Assembly (NCBI GenBank): GCA_965279295.1
Contig: CBDIHQ010000015.1
Origin: Aquabacter sp965279295
Lineage (GTDB): Bacteria; Pseudomonadota; Alphaproteobacteria; Rhizobiales; Xanthobacteraceae
Reading direction: 5' to 3' (one strand)
Length of the DNA stretch: 64,000 nt
A model generated the notes under the pieces. It made no database searches. It was given only the letters and a program-made list of their open reading frames with translations, and was not told where the DNA came from. The position numbers were made by a program, and so were the translations under genes. Shown in pieces: positions 8,694-16,107 of this stretch (position 1 is its first letter; each line of letters opens with the position of its first letter).

Positions 8694-9899
8694 CTACTCG
8701 GGATAGGTTTCTCCGCCGTCCGGCCCCGCCTTGTGGAAAAGGATGAACGCGAGGGGATTGCCGGGTTCGGCCATCGCATCGCTGCGCAGGCCCGTAATCT
8801 CTCCCGCCACGCCGCTGGTATATTCCGCGACCACTTCGCCGAAGCTGTTGCGCTGGATGGCCACCTTCTGCCCGGCTTGGACCTTGTCGTTGAGCTTGAC
8901 CAGATGCTCGACGAGCCCACCTTGGGTCGCGAGGATGGGGAACGCGCTATTGCCGACGAACACGCCCACGTCCTTGCCCGTGCGCCCCATGGGCCCGGTC
9001 AGGATGCCGTGATGCTTGAGGACGTTCATGGTGCCTTCGACGAATAGCGAAATCATCTCCAGGTCCAGAACGCGCGCGGCGCCGATCTCCGGCGTGAAGG
9101 CCGGGATGCCCGCATCGATGAACGCATTGTGGAGCACGCCGGGATAGACGTGATTGTCGAAGATTTGGCCGACCGGGTAGAGATCCACCATCGCCTTGAT
9201 CTCGGGCACATCCATGCCGCCGATGTTGAAGGCGGTGACCTCGAAACCGGTTGTTCCGGTATGGAAGTCGATCGCGGCGTCGGCGTTCGGCCGTAGCAGT
9301 CGGTTGAACAGCAGCCCGGCGTGCCGGCTGGGCGCGGTGGCGCCGTTCTCGTTTCCCGGCCACTCCCTGTTCATGTCGATCAGATCGATGCCTCTGCCCT
9401 CATTGGGCCACCTGCGCTGCATGCCTTCCATGGCCGGGCGAGACACGTCCGTGACCGCCATCACGGTGCCCGACATCGCGCCCGGATCGAGTTGGTTCAT
9501 CACGGTCTGGACCGTGTGCACGGAACTCATCTCGTCGCCATGCACACCACTGACCAGGACCACGCGCTTGCCCGGCCTCGCCCCCTTGGCGACCGTTACC
9601 GATACGTACCAATACTGTCCGGTGGACATCTGGACGCCCTGAAAATACAGCAAATGCTTCTTGCCCGGCTCCAGGTCGTTGACGTCGAGGGCGCTCACCA
9701 CCTTCTTTCCCTGGATGGTATCGCCGGTATAGACCGTTGCCGATGGCGCTGCGGATGTCCGAGCCACCGAGGGCGCAATCGCTTGCGCGGCGCCGACCGT
9801 CGCGGCATTCGTCGCGAATGCGGCGGATAGGCCGGCCGTTGCGATTGACGAGATGATGAAGTCGCGACGATCGAGGCGGTCTTCCGGTCTGTTCGACAT
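8694..9899 (-). CDS. Succinylglutamate desuccinylase/aspartoacylase-family protein with Tat signal
   Basis: A 401-residue zinc hydrolase of the AstE/AspA (M14-like) family. The start at 9899 gives MSNRPEDRLDRRDF, with a twin arginine at residues 11-12 followed by a hydrophobic Ala-rich segment, so the protein is probably exported by Tat. The zinc-binding HGDE motif is at H120/E123 and a later DFHTGTTGFE carries the third His ligand. The C-terminal domain has the beta-barrel typical of the AstE group. AstE and AspA are cytosolic, so a periplasmic version suggests hydrolysis of an external amide or ester. It converges on gldA with 64 bases between. Confidence 0.85.
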   Translation of the reverse strand: MSNRPEDRLDRRDFIISSIATAGLSAAFATNAATVGAAQAIAPSVARTSAAPSATVYTGDTIQGKKVVSALDVNDLEPGKKHLLYFQGVQMSTGQYWYVSVTVAKGARPGKRVVLVSGVHGDEMSSVHTVQTVMNQLDPGAMSGTVMAVTDVSRPAMEGMQRRWPNEGRGIDLIDMNREWPGNENGATAPSRHAGLLFNRLLRPNADAAIDFHTGTTGFEVTAFNIGGMDVPEIKAMVDLYPVGQIFDNHVYPGVLHNAFIDAGIPAFTPEIGAARVLDLEMISLFVEGTMNVLKHHGILTGPMGRTGKDVGVFVGNSAFPILATQGGLVEHLVKLNDKVQAGQKVAIQRNSFGEVVAEYTSGVAGEITGLRSDAMAEPGNPLAFILFHKAGPDGGETYPE

Positions 9900-10016
9900 G
9901 ACGCAAACCCTTCCTGTGCTTCTCTCGCGAGGTTGCACCTTTGCCGGATCGGCCGGCAAGCCGTCGAGCGGGGGGACATATCGAAGGCGGCCGCCGGGAC
10001 ACGCGATCGACCTGTC

Positions 10017-10610
10017 CTAGCTCTTTCCGCTCCCGGTGCGGATGCCCGCAATCAGGATATCGACAAGGCTTCTCGCGGCCTGTCTCCAGTTCGGACCGGC
10101 GCTGATGTTGGCCACCCCGGCCAGAGCGCGGAACAGATCCAGCGGGTCCATGTCCAGCCGGATCTCGCCGCTTGCGACGGCACGGTCGACCAGCAGGGTG
10201 ATGACCTGCTTCGCCTGGACGCCGGACGCGGCATAAAGCTCCGACGTCCCGCCGACAATCGAGTTGAGCGCCTCCGACATGCCCTGCTTGGTGCCCATAT
10301 AGTCTACGAACAGCAGCATCCCCTCGCGCAGCGCCTCCACGGGAGGATGGGTCTGCGTCAGCCGCTCCACTGCCGCGTAAAGCTGGTCGGTCTCGTTGCG
10401 GTAGACCGCCGTGATCAGGGCGTCGCGGGTGGGGAAGTGCCGATAAAGCGTACCGATGCCCACGCCGGCCGCGCGCGCGATCTCGTCGAGGCTGGCGCCC
10501 GATCCTTTTTCCGAGAAGGCTGTCTTTGCCGTTTCGAGCAGATGGGCGCGATTGCGCTGCGCGTCGGCGCGCGGTTTGCGGACACCCTGCGGATCGCCGT
10601 TATCGGCCAC
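10017..10610 (-). CDS. TetR/AcrR-family transcriptional regulator
   Basis: A 197-residue repressor. The N-terminal helix-turn-helix region reads SLDEIARAAGVGIGTLYRHF at about residues 40-59, the classical TetR pattern, and the rest is a helical ligand-binding domain. It is divergent from the SDR gene starting at 10747, and a 17-base palindrome lies in the 136-base space between them. Repression of itself and of the SDR gene, relieved by a small ligand, is the likely circuit. Confidence 0.92.
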   Translation of the reverse strand: MADNGDPQGVRKPRADAQRNRAHLLETAKTAFSEKGSGASLDEIARAAGVGIGTLYRHFPTRDALITAVYRNETDQLYAAVERLTQTHPPVEALREGMLLFVDYMGTKQGMSEALNSIVGGTSELYAASGVQAKQVITLLVDRAVASGEIRLDMDPLDLFRALAGVANISAGPNWRQAARSLVDILIAGIRTGSGKS

Positions 10611-10631
10611 GTACAGATTACCCCTTGATAA

Positions 10632-10648
10632 ACGGAGGATCCCTCCGT
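10632..10648. promoter_or_regulatory. Probable TetR operator (palindrome)
   Basis: ACGGAGG and CCTCCGT form a perfect 7-base inverted repeat around ATC, 22 bases upstream of the tetR start codon. A weaker related palindrome, GGAG-ACGTC-CTCC, follows at about 10659-10671. The position between divergent genes and the AT-rich surroundings suit an operator covering both promoters. Confidence 0.65.
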
Positions 10649-10746
10649 ATTTAAAAGCGGAGACGTCCTCCCTTTAATCCAGAAGCGGCCGGCAGGCAAT
10701 GGTGCCGCGGCCGAGGGGAGGGGTGCGTCCATTTCAGGAGCGTTTC

Positions 10747-11715
10747 ATGGCCAAGCTTTTTGGGGCGACATCCACCACCGAAGACGTGCTTGAGGGCGTG
10801 GATCTCGCCGGCAAGCGCGTGCTCGTCACCGGCGTTTCAGCCGGCCTGGGCGTGGAGACTGCCCGCGCACTCGCGGCGCATGGGGCACAGGTGGTCGGCG
10901 CAGCGCGCGATCTCCATAAGGCTCAGGCGGCGACGGAAGCGGTGCGTGCCCAGGCGGCGAACGGGGGCGGGTTCACGCTGGTTGAGCTTGATCTCGCCTC
11001 GCTGACGAGCGTCCGCGCCTGTGCCGATGGGCTTCTCGCCGACGGCCGGCCGTTCGATCTGGTGATCGCCAATGCGGGTGTGATGGCGGCGCCGTTCGGC
11101 CAGACGTCAGAGGGCTTCGAAACCCAGTTCGGCACCAATCATCTCGGCCATTTCGTGCTCGTCAACCGCATCGCCTCGCTCATCGCGCCGGGCGGGCGTC
11201 TGGTCAATGTCGCCTCCTCGGGCCACCGTTTTTCGGACATCGACCTCGAAGACCCGAACTTCGCGCGCACGCCCTACGATCCCATGCTCGCCTACGGGCG
11301 TTCGAAGACGGCCAACGTCCTGTTCGCGGTCGCGTTCGACCGGCGTCACCGGGCCCGTGGCGTGCGCGCGACCGCACTGCATCCAGGCGGCATCCAAACC
11401 GAACTCGGGCGCCATATCGGCACCGCAACCCTCGAACAGATGCTCGTGCAGATCAATGCGGAGCTGAAGGCGCAGGGCCAGCCGATATTCCAGTGGAAGA
11501 CCATTCCGCAGGGCGCCGCAACCTCGGTCTGGGCCGGCGTGGTCGCTGACGCTGACGAGGTCGGCGGCCGCTATTGCGAGAACTGCCACGTCTCGGCCGT
11601 GACCGATGGGCTGATCAATCCCATCAGCGAGGGCGTGCGCTCCTACGCGCTTGATCCCGCCCATGCCGAGGCGCTTTGGGCCAAGAGCGAGGAGATGGTG
11701 AGCGAACGCTTCTGA
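10747..11715 (+). CDS. SDR-family oxidoreductase (retinol dehydrogenase/WWOX-like)
   Basis: A 322-residue short-chain dehydrogenase of the extended light-dependent protochlorophyllide reductase/WWOX-like group. The cofactor motif TGVSAGLGVETARALA is near residue 30, NAGVM at mid-protein, and YGRSKTANVLFA holds the catalytic Tyr and Lys. ATG 10747 was chosen because AGGAG lies seven bases upstream. It is divergent from the TetR gene and probably controlled by it. The substrate is unknown; this subgroup often acts on hydrophobic alcohols or aldehydes. Confidence 0.88.
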   Translation: MAKLFGATSTTEDVLEGVDLAGKRVLVTGVSAGLGVETARALAAHGAQVVGAARDLHKAQAATEAVRAQAANGGGFTLVELDLASLTSVRACADGLLADGRPFDLVIANAGVMAAPFGQTSEGFETQFGTNHLGHFVLVNRIASLIAPGGRLVNVASSGHRFSDIDLEDPNFARTPYDPMLAYGRSKTANVLFAVAFDRRHRARGVRATALHPGGIQTELGRHIGTATLEQMLVQINAELKAQGQPIFQWKTIPQGAATSVWAGVVADADEVGGRYCENCHVSAVTDGLINPISEGVRSYALDPAHAEALWAKSEEMVSERF

Positions 11716-11761
11716 TCCCTGTCCGGCCGGCCGTCGTCTGCGGGAACGATCCAGGACCTGA

Positions 11762-11796
11762 AAGACGCTGCTCCCGCCTGGCGTGAGCAGCGTCTT
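11762..11796. terminator. Strong hairpin between convergent genes
   Basis: AAGACGCTGCTC (11762-11773) and GAGCAGCGTCTT (11785-11796) form a perfect 12-base stem with an 11-base loop. It lies between the ends of the SDR gene (11715) and the convergent binding-protein gene (11870). Only a short T stretch follows on the minus strand, so it is a probable bidirectional terminator rather than a textbook one. Confidence 0.65.
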
Positions 11797-11869
11797 CAAT
11801 GTCCGATATACAGAGCTCAGCCTTGTACAGAGCGCTGTCTTGGATCCCAGCGATGAGCCGCCTCATCCG

Positions 11870-12856
11870 TCACTGGGGCTGAAGCCCGGTCGTCGATACG
11901 ATGTCCTTGGTCCATTGGATGTCGGCGTCGATATAGGACTGAAAATTGGCGGGGCTTCCGCCGATGCGGGTGAGGCCGAGGCCCTTCATTTTTTCCGCCA
12001 CGTCGGGATCATTGAGAGCTTCATTGAAGCTCGCGGAGAGCTTATCGACAATCTCCTGCGGGGTTTTTGAAGACACGAAGAAACCGTTCCACAACGGGGT
12101 GGTGAAGCCAGTCACCCCTAGTTCTTCGAATGTCGGAACGCCTGGCAGCATGAAGGACCGGTTGGCGCCGGTCGTCGCGAGCACCTTGAGCTTATCCTGA
12201 TCGAGATACGGCCCAATGGCAGCGTAGGGAAGGAACGAGGAAGAAATCTCCCCATTCAGCAATTGGATGATGATGTCCCGGTTTCCCTTGAAGGGAATGT
12301 CGTCGATCTTCGCGGACGTGACCTGCATCAGCTTCAACAGAAGCAGTTGGCCCGTGGAGCCGTAGCCAAAAGAGCCGAAGGTTTTATGGGCGTTCGGCGC
12401 CTTTGTCGCCGCAACGAAATCCGCAAGGGTTGCTGGGATGACGCCATCTTGGCGGCTCACCACGAGATACATCGCGGTCTCTGTCGAAGCCATAAGAGGC
12501 CGCAATTCCTTGAATGTGTCGAACGGCATGTTCTTCTTGAGCAACGTATTCTGTATGATCTGGGAAATATTATTGAGGATGGTGTATCCGTCAGCCGGCG
12601 CGCGGACCACGTCCGACGTTCCAATCAACGTGTCCCCGCCCGGCTTGTTGTCGACGATCACGGGTTGGTGCCAGATATCCGAGAGCTTCTTCGCGAGGAG
12701 GCGCGTCATCAAGTCGGAATTTCCCCCGGCCGGGAACGGAACGACGATCCGAACGGCCCGAGTGGGAAATTCCAGGTCTTTAGCTGCAGCCTGAGAGGCG
12801 GGCGCGGCGAGAGCGCAGACGGCGATCGCGAGCCCTATCTTCGCTAAGAAATGCAT
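11870..12856 (-). CDS. Tripartite tricarboxylate transporter (Bug/TctC-type) substrate-binding protein, orphan
   Basis: A 328-residue periplasmic binding protein. The start at 12856 was chosen over a codon 12 bases upstream because ggagga at 12861-12866 is correctly placed. The Sec signal peptide is MHFLAKIGLAIAVCALAAP with cleavage near SQAAAK. The mature part shows the Bug-family pattern VRIVVPFPAGGNSDLMTR, then VDNKPGGDTLIGTSDVVRAPADGYT. Members bind carboxylates or amides for TctAB permeases, but no tctA or tctB lies in the window, as is common for the expanded Bug families. It follows the CocE-type hydrolase by 75 bases, probably in one transcript. Confidence 0.9.
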   Translation of the reverse strand: MHFLAKIGLAIAVCALAAPASQAAAKDLEFPTRAVRIVVPFPAGGNSDLMTRLLAKKLSDIWHQPVIVDNKPGGDTLIGTSDVVRAPADGYTILNNISQIIQNTLLKKNMPFDTFKELRPLMASTETAMYLVVSRQDGVIPATLADFVAATKAPNAHKTFGSFGYGSTGQLLLLKLMQVTSAKIDDIPFKGNRDIIIQLLNGEISSSFLPYAAIGPYLDQDKLKVLATTGANRSFMLPGVPTFEELGVTGFTTPLWNGFFVSSKTPQEIVDKLSASFNEALNDPDVAEKMKGLGLTRIGGSPANFQSYIDADIQWTKDIVSTTGLQPQ

Positions 12857-12931
12857 CGGTTCCTCCATTGTTTTTGCCTCTCCACGTTCAATCCGCAGAG
12901 TTGTCCCAGGTGATACGATCTACCTTGCGGC

Positions 12932-14707
12932 CTAACCCGCAGGGATGATGGGCAAGCACACGAACGCTGGGTCGTCAGCATCCACATGAATGCGCACTTC
13001 GCCTCCGAAAATGCTGGTCGGCCTGTCCTGCGGATCATCGTGGACGAACGGCCCGCAACCGCGCATGGGGTTCTTCATGTTGGATAGGCTCGTGGCCGGC
13101 CCTTCATATTCGTAATCGGTTCCCCTTATGCTCAATCCGATCCGATACCCCCGTGGAACGACGATCGAGGTCGGCCAGATCTCAACCTCAAGGGCAACCG
13201 GGACACCCGGTGTCAGCGGCTCCTCGCTCTGGTGGACATGATAGGGCTGCCAGGGATGGCTCCGGGCAACGTCGATGCGCCTGTGAGAGGCCCTGAGCCA
13301 ACCCTGCGCGATCGGTGTGTGGGGATCGAGCGCCCCCCGCATGACGACTTCCGAGCCATCGGGCGCGAACAGGCGCAACACGAGAAAGAGGTCGGCATCC
13401 CCGGTGGATGAGGAAATCACCAGCGATGCGGTGGAAGGGCCGGTGATTTCCGTGTCCTCATGGAACGGCGCCGACATGAAGGTGAGGCCTTTTCCCAGAG
13501 CCTCGTAAGTGGCCGTGGCGGATTTGCTTGGCCGCTCCTCGGCCAGGCTCATGTTCGCCGCGTCGAGATAGAAGGGCGTCCACCGTGTCCGCGGAATGGG
13601 CCAGGCCGCTTCATGCCGGAGCTGGAAGGTCCCGTCGGCGTGTCGGACCTGGAGCTGTAGGGGAGGCTGATCCTGCCACCCATTGTCCTCGCCCTTTAGA
13701 AAATGATCGAAGAAGCGGCGCTGAAGATCCACGCCATAGTCCGTATAGAAGCCAGCCCAATGCGCGCCCCCATGGACCTCAAGCCATTTCTGGCGACTGC
13801 CGGCGCGCAGATAGCCCTCGAAATTTCCCCGCGTATGCAGGCCATGCCCGCCCCAGTTCGCCGCCGAGAGAAGGGGAATTTCGATATCCTCGAGGATCGG
13901 GGTCCGCGACTTGTAGAAATCGTCATCAAAGCGCCGCTCTGAAAGCTCTGTCGAGATATCACGGCGGTTGGCGGCGAGTTCTTCCGGCGGCAGGGTCTGC
14001 GGACCGCAGACCAACTCGCCCGTGACCGCGCTGCGCGGGCCGGCGGTGCCCCGCCCATGCTGCACGCTCAGCACCTGCATCTGCTGCCAGTTCTTCGTGA
14101 AGGAGCAGAGAATGCCGCCATGGCGCGCGGATTCACGGTACCGGTCGTTATACCCTTCCCATACGCAGATGGCCGCAAGATGCGGCGGGCGCTTGGCGGC
14201 GGCGCGCCATTGGTTGGTGGCGTAATAGGAAATGCCCGCGAGACCGACCTTGCCGTTCGCCCATGGCTGCGTGGCCGCCCATTCGACGCAGGCAATCAGG
14301 TCTTCGATTTCCCGCTCGGAATGCACATCCAGCGTGCCGGGAGAACGTCCGGCCCCGCGAGAATCCACCCGGATGCAGACATAGCCATGGTGAACCCACT
14401 TCTCCGGGTCGACCACCTCCCAGTTCTGAAAGCGGTTGGAGGAGCCCAGCGATGCATCCGGGTGCTCCTTCAGCATGATGTCCCAGGCTGAAGTGTATCC
14501 CTCCTGGAACGACAAGCCTTTGCCGTAAGGGCCGTAGCTCAGCAGAACGGGATGCCGGCCGGTGTCCGCCGGCCTGAAGATGTCTGCCCGAAGCACCACG
14601 CCATCGTCCATTTCGATGGCGGCATCCCATTCGATGCGAATTGCACCGTTCGCACCGGCCTGATCCTGGATCACCGGAGAATTTGATGAATTGGCATGAT
14701 CGTTCAT
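12932..14707 (-). CDS. CocE/NonD-family hydrolase (X-Pro dipeptidyl-peptidase fold), copy 1
   Basis: A 591-residue alpha/beta hydrolase with a C-terminal jelly-roll domain. The nucleophile motif GISYYATNQW puts Ser160 in the GxSYxxxxQ pattern of CocE-type serine hydrolases, and EVHGGAHWAGFY gives the likely catalytic His. At the place where CocE has WxD (catalytic Asp) this protein reads NWGGHGLHTRGN. The start at 14707 was chosen because it leads straight into the family; there is no signal peptide. Relatives cleave esters, amides or X-Pro peptides. It is a clear paralogue of the protein at 56657-58408, is divergent from a LysR gene, and precedes a binding protein. Confidence 0.87.
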   Translation of the reverse strand: MNDHANSSNSPVIQDQAGANGAIRIEWDAAIEMDDGVVLRADIFRPADTGRHPVLLSYGPYGKGLSFQEGYTSAWDIMLKEHPDASLGSSNRFQNWEVVDPEKWVHHGYVCIRVDSRGAGRSPGTLDVHSEREIEDLIACVEWAATQPWANGKVGLAGISYYATNQWRAAAKRPPHLAAICVWEGYNDRYRESARHGGILCSFTKNWQQMQVLSVQHGRGTAGPRSAVTGELVCGPQTLPPEELAANRRDISTELSERRFDDDFYKSRTPILEDIEIPLLSAANWGGHGLHTRGNFEGYLRAGSRQKWLEVHGGAHWAGFYTDYGVDLQRRFFDHFLKGEDNGWQDQPPLQLQVRHADGTFQLRHEAAWPIPRTRWTPFYLDAANMSLAEERPSKSATATYEALGKGLTFMSAPFHEDTEITGPSTASLVISSSTGDADLFLVLRLFAPDGSEVVMRGALDPHTPIAQGWLRASHRRIDVARSHPWQPYHVHQSEEPLTPGVPVALEVEIWPTSIVVPRGYRIGLSIRGTDYEYEGPATSLSNMKNPMRGCGPFVHDDPQDRPTSIFGGEVRIHVDADDPAFVCLPIIPAG

Positions 14708-14718
14708 GGCGTTCCCAG

Positions 14719-14789
14719 AATATTTTATGGTGTTGCCGATGAAAGTACCGATGATGGCAGCCAAGTAAAATATTGCTGCGATATGCAAT
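14719..14789. promoter_or_regulatory. Inverted repeats in the LysR/CocE intergenic region
   Basis: AATATTTTA (14719-14727) and TAAAATATT (14766-14774) are perfect 9-base inverted repeats 38 bases apart. Overlapping the second, ATTGC-N8-GCAAT (14772-14789) forms a smaller palindrome. The AT-rich repeats sit in the 113-base gap between divergent starts, where a LysR activator binding site and promoters are expected. Confidence 0.5.
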
Positions 14790-14820
14790 CCATCTCAAAA
14801 TCAGATGGGAAGGGGAATGC

Positions 14821-15750
14821 ATGGACCTGATCCAGCTCAGATATTTCATGCGTGTCGTGGACTTGAGAAGCATCACCAAGGCTGCGGTGGCGCTGAGCGT
14901 GGCCCAGTCCGCCGTCACCCGGCAGATCAAGCTGCTGGAAGCCGAGCTTGGGGTTGACCTGTTTTTCAGGCACAGCCGAGGGTCGGATCCAACCGAGGCG
15001 GGCACGCGGCTTTATGCCGGTGCGGATGCGATCTTCCACATCCTGACCCATACGAAAGCGGACATCATCGCGTCCAATTCCGACGTTTCGGGAACGCTAA
15101 GGATCGGCTTTCCCCCGTCGATGGGAGACCTGATTGGGTTGGACACCGTGATCGCGTTCCGCGCGGCGTATGCAAATGTCGCCATCAGCCTCGTCGAGGG
15201 ATACAGCCACGACCTCTGCGAGAAACTGCTGAACGACGAGATCGATCTCGCGCTGATAACCGGGCTCGATCAGAACCCCATGATCGCCAAGACGCATATT
15301 TGCGATGAGCGGCTATGGCTTGTTAAGGCGCCAGAAAAGTCGGGCGATGCCGCAGCGGGCAAGGATCTCACCATCCGCAACTTGGACGGGATTTGCCTCG
15401 TTCAACCGGGGCAGACCAACACTACGCGCCGACTTCTGGACGCCACGGCCGCCTCGCACGGGATCAAGCTCGACGTCATCATCGAGGTGGAATCAATCGA
15501 TGTCATGAAGAAGCTGGTGATGCGGCAGGTCGGGAGTACCGTTTCGCCGTATTCCGGTATCTACCGGGAGATTTCGACAGGTGGCCTGGTCGGCGCTCCC
15601 TTGGAGGGGCTGGCGGTGTCACGATATCTCGCTCACCGCGCCGACAGGGCACCCTCCCGCGCACTTCTTCAGTTTCGGGATCTGTTGCTCGCCCGCTTGC
15701 GAGACGTCAGTTCCGCGGCAGGGGGCAACATCATCATGAAGCTCTCATGA
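14821..15750 (+). CDS. LysR-family transcriptional regulator (Nac-like)
   Basis: A 309-residue regulator. The N-terminal winged helix reads MDLIQLRYFMRVVDLRSI, then AVALSVAQSAVTRQIKLLE, and is followed by a periplasmic-binding-fold effector domain from about residue 90. ATG 14821 has a purine-rich GGAAGGGGAA ribosome site. It is divergent from the CocE-type hydrolase/TctC operon and likely activates it in response to its substrate or product. The sequence is most like the Nac/Cbl style of LysR, but no regulator name is justified. Confidence 0.9.
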   Translation: MDLIQLRYFMRVVDLRSITKAAVALSVAQSAVTRQIKLLEAELGVDLFFRHSRGSDPTEAGTRLYAGADAIFHILTHTKADIIASNSDVSGTLRIGFPPSMGDLIGLDTVIAFRAAYANVAISLVEGYSHDLCEKLLNDEIDLALITGLDQNPMIAKTHICDERLWLVKAPEKSGDAAAGKDLTIRNLDGICLVQPGQTNTTRRLLDATAASHGIKLDVIIEVESIDVMKKLVMRQVGSTVSPYSGIYREISTGGLVGAPLEGLAVSRYLAHRADRAPSRALLQFRDLLLARLRDVSSAAGGNIIMKLS

Positions 15751-16107
15751 GGCGAGCAGGGGTCATTGCCAATTCGGGAGTTGATCTGAAGATCGCGATC
15801 GCTGCTGACGTGAAGCTCGGAAATTGGCGCGTGGCGAACGCAAGCCACCAATGCTTCGTCATCGTCAGATCGGAAAGCCAAGCGGGGTGAAATCGGTGGT
15901 ATCCAAGATGCCACCCCCGCGAGCATGAGCGTGGCCGTTTTTAGCAGGCCGATGCTGAATCCGGCGTGCTATTTTGTGCCGAAATGTGGTACCTAATCGG
16001 TCAGCTATGTTGGCGTACTCGGGGGCCACCTCGGGCTCTAGGCCGACTGACAAACCGATTGGTGGCGCTGCCTTTCAGCTGCATACACCTCAGACGTTGG
16101 GATCGCG
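15751..16107. other. Intergenic stretch upstream of acnB, no gene seen
   Basis: These 357 bases are less GC-rich than their surroundings and hold no reading frame with convincing start or family pattern on either strand. The acnB promoter should lie near the right end. I see no repeat or riboswitch pattern. Confidence 0.5.
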
